From positions 1 through 64,000 of the forward strand of contig DAOUKT010000024.1 in the NCBI GenBank assembly GCA_034421015.1: a DNA stretch of 64,000 nt, given 5' to 3'. This document shows, piece by piece, positions 1-8,983 of this stretch. The stretch is from DAOUJW01 sp034421015 (lineage in GTDB: Bacteria; Chloroflexota; Dehalococcoidia; Lucifugimonadales; UBA2985). Position 1 is the first letter of the stretch. Each line of letters begins with the position of its first letter. A program made the position numbers and the translations under genes. Under the pieces are notes generated by a model that saw only the letters and a list, made by a program, of their open reading frames with translations, had not been told where the DNA came from and ran no database searches.

Positions 1-40
1 TCCCCTATCTACACCCAACACCTTATACTCCTACCACCAC

Positions 41-113
41 GGGGCTGTAGCTCAGTCGGGAGAGCGCCTCCTTTGCACGGAGGAGGTCAGGGGTTCGACT
101 CCCCTCAGCTCCA
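41..113 (+). tRNA. tRNA-Ala (anticodon TGC)
   Basis: A full cloverleaf can be folded. The seven-pair acceptor stem joins 41-47 to 106-112 with one G-U pair, and A113 is the discriminator. The anticodon stem is CCTCC/GGAGG with loop TTTGCAC, so the anticodon is TGC at 74-76. The T-loop is GGTTCGACTCC. The CCA tail is not encoded. Confidence 0.97.
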
Positions 114-211
114 TTCATTAAATCCAGGTTTGTCCGCTAAGGCCAATTCGAGTTAGGGTTTCGGTACAATTGGCTGGATATGTCTACAGCATTGAAGGAG
201 TTCACAGAGAC

Positions 212-823
212 GTGACCGGCCAACCTGAGCTGAGAGACATGGACGCCCTTGTCCTTGCGGGAGGCCAGAGCTCCCGGATGGGTATGCCGAAAGCGCATCT
301 GCCCTTCGGCGATGCTACGCTCATTGAGACAGTGATCTCTGCCCTTCGGCCTCTGTTCAGGACGGTGTACGTGGTGGGCCGGGACCGGGATCGACTGGCC
401 GGCCTGGGCGCCGAGCTGCTCATCGACGATAGAGACGACCAGGGCCCCCTGGTGGGACTTGCCCGGGGACTCGCAGCCTCAGATGGACCGTGGCGCTTTG
501 CAGTGGGCTGCGATATGCCCTTCCTTTCGCCGCCGGTAATCCGGCGCATGGCAAGCTTCCTGGACGATTGCGACGCGATGGCAGCCATAGTTGAGGGGCG
601 CACTCAGCCCCTGCACGCCTTCTACTCCACCGGATGTCTTCCGGCGGCGTTAGGGCTGCTGGAAATGGGCAATACCTCACTGAGAGCCCTGCTCGAAGCC
701 TGCAAAGTCCGCTCCATAAGCGGCAGCGATCTCCTGGATCTTGACCCGGGATTGACCTCCTTCATGGATATTGACACCCACGAGGAGTACATGGCAGCCC
801 GGCAGAGGGCTGAGCGCGGATGA
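212..823 (+). CDS. mobA: MobA-like molybdenum cofactor guanylyltransferase
   Basis: Nucleotidyltransferase expected to attach GMP to molybdopterin to make the bis-MGD cofactor of molybdoenzymes. The N-terminal nucleotide-binding motif LAGGQSSRMG lies at about residues 15-24, followed by a conserved Lys (GMPKAHL), the DDRDDQGPL segment and the metal-binding GCDMPFLS. About 203 residues is normal for MobA. I chose GTG 212 because GAAGGAG precedes it by about 11 nt. ATG 239 also gives a classic MobA N-terminus, and a TTG at 170 is in frame. The last 202 nt overlap, antisense, the 3' end of the narK reading frame. Nitrate assimilation genes follow, but no nitrate reductase needing the cofactor is in view. 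Confidence 0.88.
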   Translation: MTGQPELRDMDALVLAGGQSSRMGMPKAHLPFGDATLIETVISALRPLFRTVYVVGRDRDRLAGLGAELLIDDRDDQGPLVGLARGLAASDGPWRFAVGCDMPFLSPPVIRRMASFLDDCDAMAAIVEGRTQPLHAFYSTGCLPAALGLLEMGNTSLRALLEACKVRSISGSDLLDLDPGLTSFMDIDTHEEYMAARQRAERG

Positions 824-2202
824 AACGCTATATCGGCGAGATACGTTACTCCCCTGGCTCCCTCCGCGGCCGTGCGCACCATGCGCCGGGACGCCAGCGC
901 GGTCTGTATCGCCTCCCGCTCCTCAGACTCCCGCTGAGGGGAGAACCTGACCAGGAACACAAGCGCAGATGCCGCGAGCACGACCAGGCCCACTATCATC
1001 AGCGCTCCCTGGGTCTCCAGGGACTCCATCCTGAACAGGAATCCGAAGGCGACCGCCCCTGCGTTTCCACCGGCGCCCACGATTCCGGCTACGGACCCAA
1101 GAGCCCTGCGGTTGATGAACGGCACAACCGAAAAGGTTGCTCCCTCAGACATCTGCACGAACAGGCTGAACACTATCATCGCGCCCACCGCGAGCACCAG
1201 TGAGGCCATCTGGGAGAATACCAGCAGCGCACAGCCTTCCAGCAGCAGCACAACGCCCAGGAAGAACACCCGGCCCTTCAGCCCGGCTCTGATACCAGCC
1301 TTGTCCCCAAGCACTCCTCCCACGGTGCGGGCAAATATGTTCATCAGCCCGAACAGACCCGCAATGAGGCCCGCCGTCGCCACGCTCAACTCGAACCTGT
1401 CGTGGAAGTAGAGGGCCGCAATGTTGTTGATGGTAAGCTCCACGCCAAAGCAGGCGCCGTAGATCAGGAACAGCGCCCAGACCCGGTAGTCGGCAACGGC
1501 TTCAAAGAACGTGCCCCCGGCGGCAGAGGCGGGGGGCATCCTGCCATCGGCCCTCAGCCTGGAGTAGTTGCCATCCGGGGAGTCCTGGGTGAGGAAGAAG
1601 TAGGCTATGCCGACCAGCATCAGGGCCGCGCCCGGGATCACCATCGCCACGCGCCATCCAACGGTCTCCCCTACCCCGATCATCAGGACACCGGCCAGCA
1701 CCAAGGGCATCACCATCTGGGTCACGCCGCCTCCCAGGTTGCCCCACCCCGCCGTTGTGGCGTTGGCGGTCCCGACGACGTTGGGCGCGAACATAACCGA
1801 GGTGTGATACTGGGTAATGACGAAGGACGCGCCAATTACGCCAATGGCCAGACGAAAGAGCAGGAAAGTCTCGTAGCTCTGGGCCAGGCCAATGCTCATA
1901 ACCGGGATGGAGCCGAAGACCAGGAGGCCGCTGTACGCAAGCCTGGGCCCGATCCGGTCGCACAGCCACCCGATTGCCAGCCTCGCCACTATGGTGATGG
2001 CAACGGAGGCGATGATGGTGTTGCCAACCTGAGTCTTCGTGAGCCCAAGGTCGTCTCGCACAATCGCCATCAGGGGCGCAATGCCGAACCAGCCGAAGAA
2101 AGCCAGGAAAAACGCGAACCAGGTGAGATGGAACGTCCGCATCTGGATCGTCTTCAGACTGAATAAAGAGATGCTGGTTGCCTTGGACTCAACGGGAGTC
2201 AT
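622..2202 (-). CDS. narK: NarK-type nitrate/nitrite MFS transporter
   Basis: Twelve-helix major facilitator carrier for nitrate and/or nitrite. The NarK signature is clear in TM5 (GWGNLGGGVTQMVMP), with a second Gly-rich helix later (AGIVGAGGNAGAVAFG). ATG 2202 follows AGGAGG at a six-base spacing and overlaps the end of the Rieske gene by 14 nt, so the two are translationally coupled; GTG 2208 sits too close to the Shine-Dalgarno. At 526 residues it is long for the family. The last roughly 66 codons are read antisense through the 3' end of mobA and resemble no transporter sequence, which suggests the original stop was lost. Substrate direction cannot be read from sequence; the nirB/nirD context favours nitrite or nitrate uptake. 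Confidence 0.87.
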   Translation of the reverse strand: MTPVESKATSISLFSLKTIQMRTFHLTWFAFFLAFFGWFGIAPLMAIVRDDLGLTKTQVGNTIIASVAITIVARLAIGWLCDRIGPRLAYSGLLVFGSIPVMSIGLAQSYETFLLFRLAIGVIGASFVITQYHTSVMFAPNVVGTANATTAGWGNLGGGVTQMVMPLVLAGVLMIGVGETVGWRVAMVIPGAALMLVGIAYFFLTQDSPDGNYSRLRADGRMPPASAAGGTFFEAVADYRVWALFLIYGACFGVELTINNIAALYFHDRFELSVATAGLIAGLFGLMNIFARTVGGVLGDKAGIRAGLKGRVFFLGVVLLLEGCALLVFSQMASLVLAVGAMIVFSLFVQMSEGATFSVVPFINRRALGSVAGIVGAGGNAGAVAFGFLFRMESLETQGALMIVGLVVLAASALVFLVRFSPQRESEEREAIQTALASRRMVRTAAEGARGVTYLADIAFHPRSALCRAAMYSSWVSISMKEVNPGSRSRRSLPLMERTLQASSRALSEVLPISSSPNAAGRHPVE

Positions 2203-2575
2203 TCTCACCCTCCTTCAAAGCGGTCTGGTCCTTGGGTCTTTCCAACGCTATCCGAATATGCTCCTGCTCCGTAATCTCGACCGGGTACGTCTTCAAAGCC
2301 TTGCAGTCGTTGCCCAGTGGCTTGCCGGTGCCCAACTCGAACTTGTAGCCGTGCAACGGGCACTGGAGCTGGCCCCCGCCGATTATCCCGTCGGCCAGCG
2401 GGCCGCCCCTGTGCGGGCACAGGGCCTGGGTCGCGTACACGCCGCCGTCCCGCGCCCTGAACACCGCCACCGGCACGTGTCCAACGCGAAGAAGGCGTCC
2501 CTCGCCCACGGGTATCTGATCAACCGGGCCCAGGTCGTAGGTCTGCGACGGCTTCGCGGCCGCTTTCGTTCCCAT
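2189..2575 (-). CDS. nirD: Rieske [2Fe-2S] protein, NirD-like nitrite reductase small subunit
   Basis: A 128-residue single Rieske domain with cluster ligands in CPHRGG and CPLHGYKF (two Cys, two His). It is probably the small subunit or electron-transfer partner of assimilatory nitrite reductase. ATG 2575 has GAGGGAG just upstream. The open frame continues 5' to 2725, but that part is antisense-like Arg-rich sequence inside nirB. It starts 7 nt after the nirB stop and runs into the narK start. A generic Rieske ferredoxin of a dioxygenase is the alternative, but the neighbours favour NirD. Confidence 0.85.
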   Translation of the reverse strand: MGTKAAAKPSQTYDLGPVDQIPVGEGRLLRVGHVPVAVFRARDGGVYATQALCPHRGGPLADGIIGGGQLQCPLHGYKFELGTGKPLGNDCKALKTYPVEITEQEHIRIALERPKDQTALKEGENDSR

Positions 2576-2582
2576 CACTCCC

Positions 2583-3752
2583 TCACGCCTCGGCCGCCGC
2601 CGACACTGGGGCCGTGACAAACTGGTTCTCGTGGACGGGCTTCTCGCCCTCCTTCCACGGGTCAAAGTAGGCTTCGACTGCGGCCTGAATCTCCTCGTCC
2701 AGGCGGTCGCCCAGGCCCTCGGCATCCTCCATCAGGACCTCCCTGAGCCGCTCCACGCCAATACGCTCGACGAATCCGTAGGTGCGCTCCAGGTACTTGG
2801 CGTTCTCCCTGTAGTACTGGAGGAACCTGCCCATGTACTTGAGCACGTCCGCCGGAGAGTCCGCAACGCACAGCACGTCGCCCTTGCGAACGCTTGCGCC
2901 GGCCGCTCCTCCCACGTATATCTCCCACTTGCCTCCCTCTATAGCCACGACCCCTACGTCCTTGACCGTGGCTTCGGCGCAGTTGCGCGGGCAACCCGAG
3001 ACGGCCATCTTCACCTTGTGGGGCATCTCAACGCCCTGGAATCGCTTCTCGATGTCGATCCCCAGCGAGGTGCTGTCTCCCAGTCCGAAGCGGCAGAAGT
3101 CGGTGCCGACGCACGTCTTGCACGTCCTGAACGCCTTTGTATAGGCGTGGCCGGAGGGCATGTCCAGCTCTCGCCATACGTCCGGCAGGTGCTCCTTGGG
3201 AATGCCCAGTAGGTCGATGCGCTGCCCGCCCGTAATCTTCACCATTCCGGCCTGGTACTTCTCCGCAACGTCGGCGATGCGGCGCAGCTCGTCCGGCGTG
3301 GTGATGCCTCCGTAGATGCGGGGGACAACGCTGAACGTGCCGTCCCGCTGGATGTTCGCGTGAACCCTGTCGTTGATGAAGCGGGCGTCCCGCTCGTCCT
3401 CGTACTCGCTGCCCCAGATCGTCTTCAGCAGCGACGCAAGTCCCACCTTGCTGCCAACGTCCTCTATCCCGCCTGCCAGCGCATTGAATACGGACGAAAC
3501 GCTCTTCAGTCCCATCGACTTCACAGTCTCCACAAGCTCCGGCTTGGTGAGCGGGATGCCCTTCACGTAGTAGTGGGCCGACGGGTCCTCCGCGACCAGG
3601 CCGTCTGTGGCGAACTCCAGGATTTCCTGGACTTGTAACCTGCACGACCCGCAGCCGGTGCCCGCCCTGGTGGACTCGTAGATAGCGCCCATGCTCCTGC
3701 TTCCCGCCTTCACCGCGGCGACGATATGACCCTTGGTCACACCAAGGAACAA
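2583..3752 (-). CDS. nirB: Nitrite reductase large subunit NirB, C-terminal part only
   Basis: Sirohaem/[4Fe-4S] nitrite reductase region that reduces nitrite to ammonium. A partial BFD-like [2Fe-2S] domain (GVTKG, then TGCGSC) comes first, followed by the ferredoxin-like half domain and the sirohaem/iron-sulphur ligands TCKTCVGT and SGCPRNCAEA. Full NirB is about 800 residues with an N-terminal FAD/NAD(P)H domain; here only 389 residues remain. The frame opens at a TTG directly after an in-frame TGA, and the first Cys pair of the BFD cluster is missing (FLGVTKG where CxG would be expected). This looks like a 5'-truncated gene; a naturally split reductase using a separate oxidoreductase is the alternative. 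Confidence 0.8.
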   Translation of the reverse strand: MFLGVTKGHIVAAVKAGSRSMGAIYESTRAGTGCGSCRLQVQEILEFATDGLVAEDPSAHYYVKGIPLTKPELVETVKSMGLKSVSSVFNALAGGIEDVGSKVGLASLLKTIWGSEYEDERDARFINDRVHANIQRDGTFSVVPRIYGGITTPDELRRIADVAEKYQAGMVKITGGQRIDLLGIPKEHLPDVWRELDMPSGHAYTKAFRTCKTCVGTDFCRFGLGDSTSLGIDIEKRFQGVEMPHKVKMAVSGCPRNCAEATVKDVGVVAIEGGKWEIYVGGAAGASVRKGDVLCVADSPADVLKYMGRFLQYYRENAKYLERTYGFVERIGVERLREVLMEDAEGLGDRLDEEIQAAVEAYFDPWKEGEKPVHENQFVTAPVSAAAEA

Positions 3753-3796
3753 TCAGCCGGGGCCAGTTTTGGTCGCGAGCGCTACTTGCAAATGCT

Positions 3797-4069
3797 GTGT
3801 GCTTCCTGGCCTATCTGGTCGTATGGCTGGCTATCGCCTACATTGCATCGAACGTAGTGATTACGTTGGCCGTTTACCTTACTTTTGCTCTTTTGACCTT
3901 TGCACTTTGTGCGCTAGCCATTAGCGTTCGCCGTCTTCTGAAGGATGCAGGCATAAGCCTGTGGCTTTGTCTTCTGTTTGTGGTTCCACTGGTGAGCTTA
4001 TTGGTATTCCTTTTTGTTGGATATAAGCCGACAGCGTTACAGAGGCTGGATGCCACAACGTCGAATTGA
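3797..4069 (+). CDS. Small three-helix membrane protein, DUF805-like
   Basis: Ninety residues with three hydrophobic segments (about 3-20, 22-42 and 52-74) and a basic stretch between the second and third. The pattern of the last part, RLLKDAGISLWLCLLF then a hydrophobic run ending in GYKPT, resembles the end of DUF805 proteins. No function is known. The start is uncertain: GTG 3797 has no clear ribosome site and the frame stays open upstream. The DNA is plainly more A+T-rich than its neighbours and begins right where nirB is cut, so it may be transferred DNA or a fragment of a larger gene. Confidence 0.45.
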   Translation: MCFLAYLVVWLAIAYIASNVVITLAVYLTFALLTFALCALAISVRRLLKDAGISLWLCLLFVVPLVSLLVFLFVGYKPTALQRLDATTSN

Positions 4070-4264
4070 TTGAATCGCGTGGTGGTCATTGTTGGACACT
4101 ACCTACCTGCTTGCTTTCGCGGATTACTTTCGCCCGCGGTGGATGTCCATGTGACACGTCCGGCAGACCACGAGAGGTCCAGTTAATCGAGGGAAAGCAT
4201 GAAATGGCCGGAAGTACGCGCCGTCCCAGTCAAGCTCGGGCGGGTATCGAGACTGACGCCGCGC

Positions 4265-5527
4265 TCACGGCGTCGTCGCATCGCCCGCGGGAGATGCAAG
4301 GCCGCCGATCGGATCGCTCTCATACAGCGCATACCCGGCCTCGCGCAGTCGCTCCCGCACTTCCTCCGTGTGCTCAAAGTTCCGGGTTTCCAGTGTAAGC
4401 TGTATCTCCACCTGGCCCAGGTGCACCGATGCGGCGTGCCTGAGATGCCCTATGTCCAGGACGTTCACGTCCGTGCCGGACACGATGTTCAGGAGACGGC
4501 TGAGCTGGCCGGGGCGGTCTTCAAGCATCACCCGGAACACCAGGTAGCGGCCCGCGTGGGCCAGGCCGCGCTCAAGGACTCTCGCTATCAAATGAGTGTC
4601 CACGTTGCCGCCGCTCAGGACTACAACCACCGTCTTGCCCGCAACCTCTACCTTGCCTCCCAGCACAGCCGCAAGCCCGACCGCGCCTGCCCCCTCCACA
4701 AGCAGCTTGCCCCTCTCCAGAAGCAGCATCATCGCCTGGGTGATCTCCTCCTCCCTCACCACAACCATATCGTCCACGTAGCGCGAGACCAGGGGCAGAG
4801 TGATCCTGCCTGGAGACCCGACCGAGATTCCGTCGGCCACCGTGGCCTGTCCTTTGACCGTTACGCGCCGGTTGGACTTGTACGAGTCGACCACCGCCGA
4901 GGCCGCTTCGGCCTGGACTCCCACCACTCTGACCCCAGGCATGGTCTCCTTTATGGCCAGGGCAACGCCGGAAATCAGGCCTCCCCCTCCAACCGGCACC
5001 ACAACCGTATCCAGGTCCTGCGCCTGCTCCAGTATCTCCAGGCCGATGGTCCCCTGCCCCGCCACTATCGCGGGATCGTCGAAGGCGTGGATAAGGGTCA
5101 AGTCGTTCTCGCGCATGACGCGCCGGGCGTATCTCTGGGCCTGGTCGAAGTCGTCGCCGTGGAGGAGCACATTTGCGCCGTAGCCCCTGGTGGCCTCCAC
5201 CTTGGGGATGGATGCGCCCGCGGGCATAACGATGGTACACGGTATGCCGAGATTGGCTGCCGCCAGAGCAACCCCTTGGGCGTGGTTCCCGGCGCTGGCT
5301 GCAATCACGCCCCTAGCCTTCTGGCCAGGGTCCAGGGCGGCGATCCTGTTGGCTGCGCCCCGCACCTTGAACGAGCCCGCCCTCTGCAGGTTCTCGGCCT
5401 TGAGTAGAAGCTCACACCCCGCCAGTTCGCCCAGGGAGCGGGCGGGAAGCATGGGCGTCCTGATAGCCAGGCGCTCTACGACCTCCCTGGCCCGGCGGAC
5501 GTCATCCAGCGTTACGGAGGGCCTCAT
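4265..5527 (-). CDS. ilvA: Threonine ammonia-lyase (threonine dehydratase)
   Basis: PLP enzyme turning threonine into 2-oxobutanoate, the entry to isoleucine synthesis. The PLP lysine is in GSFKVRG (Lys54), the phosphate-binding loop is VGGGGLISG, and a C-terminal ACT-like domain starts near residue 330 (YLVFRVMLEDRPGQL). About 420 residues with a single ACT domain matches the short form of IlvA/TdcB type. ATG 5527 is preceded by AGGAGG at good distance; the frame extends 23 codons further without support. The product would feed the IlvB/IlvN/IlvC enzymes encoded at 43.7-47 kb. Confidence 0.93.
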   Translation of the reverse strand: MRPSVTLDDVRRAREVVERLAIRTPMLPARSLGELAGCELLLKAENLQRAGSFKVRGAANRIAALDPGQKARGVIAASAGNHAQGVALAAANLGIPCTIVMPAGASIPKVEATRGYGANVLLHGDDFDQAQRYARRVMRENDLTLIHAFDDPAIVAGQGTIGLEILEQAQDLDTVVVPVGGGGLISGVALAIKETMPGVRVVGVQAEAASAVVDSYKSNRRVTVKGQATVADGISVGSPGRITLPLVSRYVDDMVVVREEEITQAMMLLLERGKLLVEGAGAVGLAAVLGGKVEVAGKTVVVVLSGGNVDTHLIARVLERGLAHAGRYLVFRVMLEDRPGQLSRLLNIVSGTDVNVLDIGHLRHAASVHLGQVEIQLTLETRNFEHTEEVRERLREAGYALYESDPIGGLASPAGDATTP

Positions 5528-5623
5528 CACCAACCTCCTGTGTACTTCATCCACGCCCGCAAACCGGGGTAGCCGTCGACCCTCAATCCCTCTCACGGCA
5601 TCGATGCACCCGCGAACGCCGGG

Positions 5624-5851
5624 TCAAGAAAACCGGTCGACGGTCACCGAGGGGTGGTTGGCCTGGATGTCCGCAGAGAACCAGGAGCACTGGGCAAAAT
5701 GAGGGAACATGAACTCCAGGCTATGCCGGTCGCCACTTGTGTTCGACCCTGAGACCTTGCCGGCGTACTTGCCAGCCAGCTCCTTCAGGGCCTCGTCCAG
5801 CTCCCCGGACCCTTGCTCCCCGCTATAGGAGATTTCCAGGTAGTGCGGCAA
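5624..5851 (-). CDS. Small hypothetical protein
   Basis: Seventy-five residues, not recognised. The frame starts with TTG 5851, about four bases after AGGGGAG, which supports real translation. The sequence is soluble and mixed (PHYLEISYSGEQG, later HSLEFMFPHFAQCSWF) without a clear motif. It lies 96 bp upstream of ilvA on the same strand and may share its transcript. Confidence 0.5.
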   Translation of the reverse strand: MPHYLEISYSGEQGSGELDEALKELAGKYAGKVSGSNTSGDRHSLEFMFPHFAQCSWFSADIQANHPSVTVDRFS

Positions 5852-6027
5852 GGTCTCCCCTACCCTTCAGAGAATGTATGTGATTCCAGGCCGAAACTAG
5901 CACAGGCCTTGACGGGTAGTCAACAGGCCGGCTGCCGGAGACTCTCCCAGCGGCCAATTGGCCGCCCTTATTGGGCTGCCGTTGTTGTATGATAAGCGCC
6001 AGCCATAATGGCACAGGGGGCGGTCCA

Positions 6028-6951
6028 ATGAGCAGCGCGCACGCCTTTTCAAGCAACCCATTCGACAGGGGCGAACGGGAACGCCGGGACGAGGGCTGGA
6101 TTACGGCCATGACCACCGATCCCGCCAGCAGGTTCCTCCCAATGCACGACCTGAACGTCCCGGTGTCCGATGGCGCTGACGACGCTCTGCTCTGGCTGAG
6201 CGCGGATGAGCTGCAGCGGTTGGGCGTCGTCAGGAACGTCTACCTCCTTGGACTGCTGGAAGGCGTGGCCCATCACGTGGCTGAAATCTCCGACGGCGGA
6301 CAGGCTGAGCTTGACTTGGGACTCGGCGTGCAATACAGGTACGTCGACGCCAGGACTGCCGCCGAGACTCTGAGCATCTCGGACTCGGGGATAGTGGCCC
6401 AGGCCCGGGCCCAGGTAGACTGGCACAACCGGCACGGGTACTGCTCCACCTGCGGACATGAGACGGCCGTCAGGCGCGGCGGCCAGCTGCGGGAGTGCGA
6501 CAGGTGCAAGGCCCTGCATTATCCGCGCACGGACCCGGTAATCATCACCGTAGTCGCCGACAACGATAGATGCCTGCTGGGTCAGACCCGCGGGCGCGCC
6601 GCCCAGACCAACAGGTACTCGGCGCTAGCCGGCTTCGTTGACCAGGGTGAGTCCATCGAAGAGGCCGTGGCAAGAGAGGTGATGGAGGAGTCGGGGATTG
6701 CCGTAAAGAACGTACGTTACCACTCCTCCCAGCCCTGGCCGTTCCCGTCCTCCCTGATGATCGGCTGTCATGCGGACGCAGCCACAACCACCATAGCCAG
6801 CGATGAAGAGGAGATGTCGGACGTCCGCTGGTTTCACCGGGACGAGGTCCTGAAGGCCCTGGAAGGCAGCAGCGAAGAGCTGGTGGTCCCCGGGCCGATA
6901 GCCATCGCCCATCACATCATCAAGGCGTGGGCCATCGGGGAGGTTCTCTAG
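6028..6951 (+). CDS. nudC: NAD+ diphosphatase NudC (Nudix hydrolase)
   Basis: Hydrolyses NAD(H) to NMN and AMP; NudC enzymes also remove NAD caps from RNA. The N-terminus has the family motif FSSNPFDR. A four-Cys zinc ribbon follows (CSTCG and CDRCK), then the Nudix box GFVDQGESIEEAVAREVMEE and the NudC-diagnostic SQPWPFPSS. About 307 residues is normal. ATG 6028 follows AGGGGG with seven-base spacing; an upstream in-frame ATG at 5971 lacks a ribosome site. It is monocistronic, with repeats behind it. Confidence 0.95.
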   Translation: MSSAHAFSSNPFDRGERERRDEGWITAMTTDPASRFLPMHDLNVPVSDGADDALLWLSADELQRLGVVRNVYLLGLLEGVAHHVAEISDGGQAELDLGLGVQYRYVDARTAAETLSISDSGIVAQARAQVDWHNRHGYCSTCGHETAVRRGGQLRECDRCKALHYPRTDPVIITVVADNDRCLLGQTRGRAAQTNRYSALAGFVDQGESIEEAVAREVMEESGIAVKNVRYHSSQPWPFPSSLMIGCHADAATTTIASDEEEMSDVRWFHRDEVLKALEGSSEELVVPGPIAIAHHIIKAWAIGEVL

Positions 6952-7016
6952 AGCGTATTGCCAACTGGTATTGGCGGTCCGGTACGTGACAAATGCGTGT
7001 GCTGATACACTCAATT

Positions 7017-7109
7017 CCCGCTCACCCTGAGCTTGTCGAAGGGCATGAGCGGGTATCTCATCCCTGTCTTACGCCCGCTCAAATGGTTCGACAGGCTCAC
7101 CATGAGCGG
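7017..7109. repeat. Paired TTCGAC/GAGC intergenic repeat
   Basis: Two short related hairpin units face each other: CTGAGCTTGTCGAAGG near 7027 and GGTTCGACAGGCTCA near 7085, bounded by GCTCA/TGAGC ends. The same design recurs at 29127-29220 and, as a single unit, at 52161-52198. It fills most of the 252-bp spacer between nudC and the PEP-utilising gene. No coding capacity. Confidence 0.75.
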
Positions 7110-7203
7110 ACGAGAGTCAGTAACCGCGGAGGCCGTTGCCATCTGCATTGACGGCACGTAGCCTGTACTTCAGAGTCGGCAGCTTGCAACGAAACTCCTC
7201 GGC

Positions 7204-8748
7204 CTACTGCAGCTCTATCGTCACTTCCCCGGACGTTCCATCCACCGTCACGATGGAGCCGTCCCTGATGAAGCTGGTGCCGTTGCCAGTCCCAACCACG
7301 GCGGGAATCCCGAACTCCCTGGCAACAACCGCGCCGTGGGAGATCGCACCACCTGAGTTGGTGACTATAGCGCCCACAATGCCGAAGAAGGGCGTCCAGG
7401 GCGGCGTCAGGGCACGGGCCACGAGTATATCCCCGTTCTCCAGCGAGCTCGCCTCGTCCAGGGACAGCACAACCCTTGCCCTGCCCCGGTACACCCCGGG
7501 CGAAGCCGCTATCCCCTTGACCGACTGGCGGATGTCGCCCTCCGCCGGGATACCGGCCTGTGCCGACTGCTCCTCCGGCGCAAGGCCAAGGTAGAGGGGC
7601 GGCAGCTTGGCGCGGTACTGCTCCTGCAGGTCCCGGCGGAGGGCTATCTCCTCTTGCGGCAGGCCGCTGCCCCCTTCCAGGGTCTCCACCAGCTCGGCTC
7701 TCTTGTAGAAGAAGACGTCGTCCGGGAGAGCCGCTATGCCCCTGCCCTGGAGATGATTCCCAATCGCCAGCCAGCGCGCCCTGGAGGCGGACACCAGCCT
7801 CTGGTCGCACACCAGATTGTGGTCCTCAAGGTTTGGAATGAGCTGCTGGGCCATCTCCATAAGGTAAGCCAGGTCCACTTCACCTTCAGCGCCGTCATGG
7901 CTGCTGCGTACCTCCGCCTCCAGCTCCGCGCGGCGTTGCGCCTGTCGGTCGGATATTGCCACCGGGCTCTTGGAGTCGTCCTGGGTTGCATAGGCCCGTA
8001 TCATTGCCAGGGGCACAGGTGACCCCTCACGCCAGTTCGCCAGGTCCTGCAGCCCGTTGTTGGTCGTATACCCAAAGCTCTCCAGCATGGCTGCGAATCC
8101 GTCGCGAAACGCCCTGACAGACGGCGTGTCCGGTTGACTGGCCCGGCCTTCCAGAATTGCCTGAAGGGACTCATCGGCGCGCGCCATGCGGCTCAGGTCC
8201 CACAAGGCCGCAGCCCGCTCCAGAGAGCGATGCCGGAATCCCAGCAGGAGGGCCGTGGCGTCGTGCCGGCGCTCCTCCCCGAAGCGTTTTGCGTACTCGT
8301 CGGTGAAGCGCATCGCGGCAGTCCTGGCCGGTCCCACAGCGTAACGGTGCACTCCCCCAAATACGCGCCTGTACTCCCGGTCCTGGGAGTCCAGGGTTTC
8401 GGCCCACTGGCCCGCCGGAACCGTCGCCGGGTCAAAGCTCTCCAGCATCTCGGCCGCCTCGTCGATCTCCGGTGGCCATTCCTGCCGCCAACTGGTGAGG
8501 TCTTCCACCGTCTGAGGATCAATCGGCGTCCCGAAACTTGCCGGAGCCGCTCCCGGTACCTGTCGGGCGTAGTTGTATCCGTTGATTGTGATGGCCGTGG
8601 GAAGTCCGTCCGTATGGACTGCCGCCCCGGTCGGCCCCGCGCTGGCTATGAGCGGCGGATGCGAGGCCGGGTTGTGCTCGTCCTGAAGTATCCACGAGAA
8701 AGACTCGTAGCCGGAGTCTGGCAGCGCGAATTCCGTTCCTTGGGTCAT
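7204..8748 (-). CDS. PEP-utilising enzyme: central region plus phosphohistidine domain
   Basis: 514 residues. The last 80 or so form the swivelling phosphohistidine domain, with the catalytic His in GGAISHGAVVAREFGIPAVVG. The first 430 residues are helical and match in size and position the substrate-binding middle of rifampin phosphotransferase or PEP-synthase-like proteins, though I cannot name the substrate. There is no ATP-grasp domain here; it is encoded divergently at 8984. The two together would rebuild the order ATP-binding, central, His domain as separate chains. The start ATG 8748 follows GGGGAGGCTCC. Confidence 0.8.
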   Translation of the reverse strand: MTQGTEFALPDSGYESFSWILQDEHNPASHPPLIASAGPTGAAVHTDGLPTAITINGYNYARQVPGAAPASFGTPIDPQTVEDLTSWRQEWPPEIDEAAEMLESFDPATVPAGQWAETLDSQDREYRRVFGGVHRYAVGPARTAAMRFTDEYAKRFGEERRHDATALLLGFRHRSLERAAALWDLSRMARADESLQAILEGRASQPDTPSVRAFRDGFAAMLESFGYTTNNGLQDLANWREGSPVPLAMIRAYATQDDSKSPVAISDRQAQRRAELEAEVRSSHDGAEGEVDLAYLMEMAQQLIPNLEDHNLVCDQRLVSASRARWLAIGNHLQGRGIAALPDDVFFYKRAELVETLEGGSGLPQEEIALRRDLQEQYRAKLPPLYLGLAPEEQSAQAGIPAEGDIRQSVKGIAASPGVYRGRARVVLSLDEASSLENGDILVARALTPPWTPFFGIVGAIVTNSGGAISHGAVVAREFGIPAVVGTGNGTSFIRDGSIVTVDGTSGEVTIELQ

Positions 8749-8983
8749 GGAGCCTCCCCTGCCCGGCCTTGAGAATGGCTGCTCCCCACTGGTTTCCCGA
8801 GGCCGGTCTGGTCGTGAAAGTAAGACCTCATACTAACACGACATCAGAATCGAGTGGAATGCCCCCTGCGTCGCCGGAGTGATATACTATTGCACCACCG
8901 AGCGAAGCTGGCGTTTGTCCACTTCGCCGGGGCGCCCGAAAGGAGGCTGGAGACCAATCCAGGACTCAACAGGACAGGCCCGG

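Noticed and set aside
4066..4398. Plus-strand frame of 110 codons behind the small membrane protein
   Set aside because: Overlaps ilvA antisense at its end and has no recognisable features; the 195-bp spacer before ilvA appears empty.
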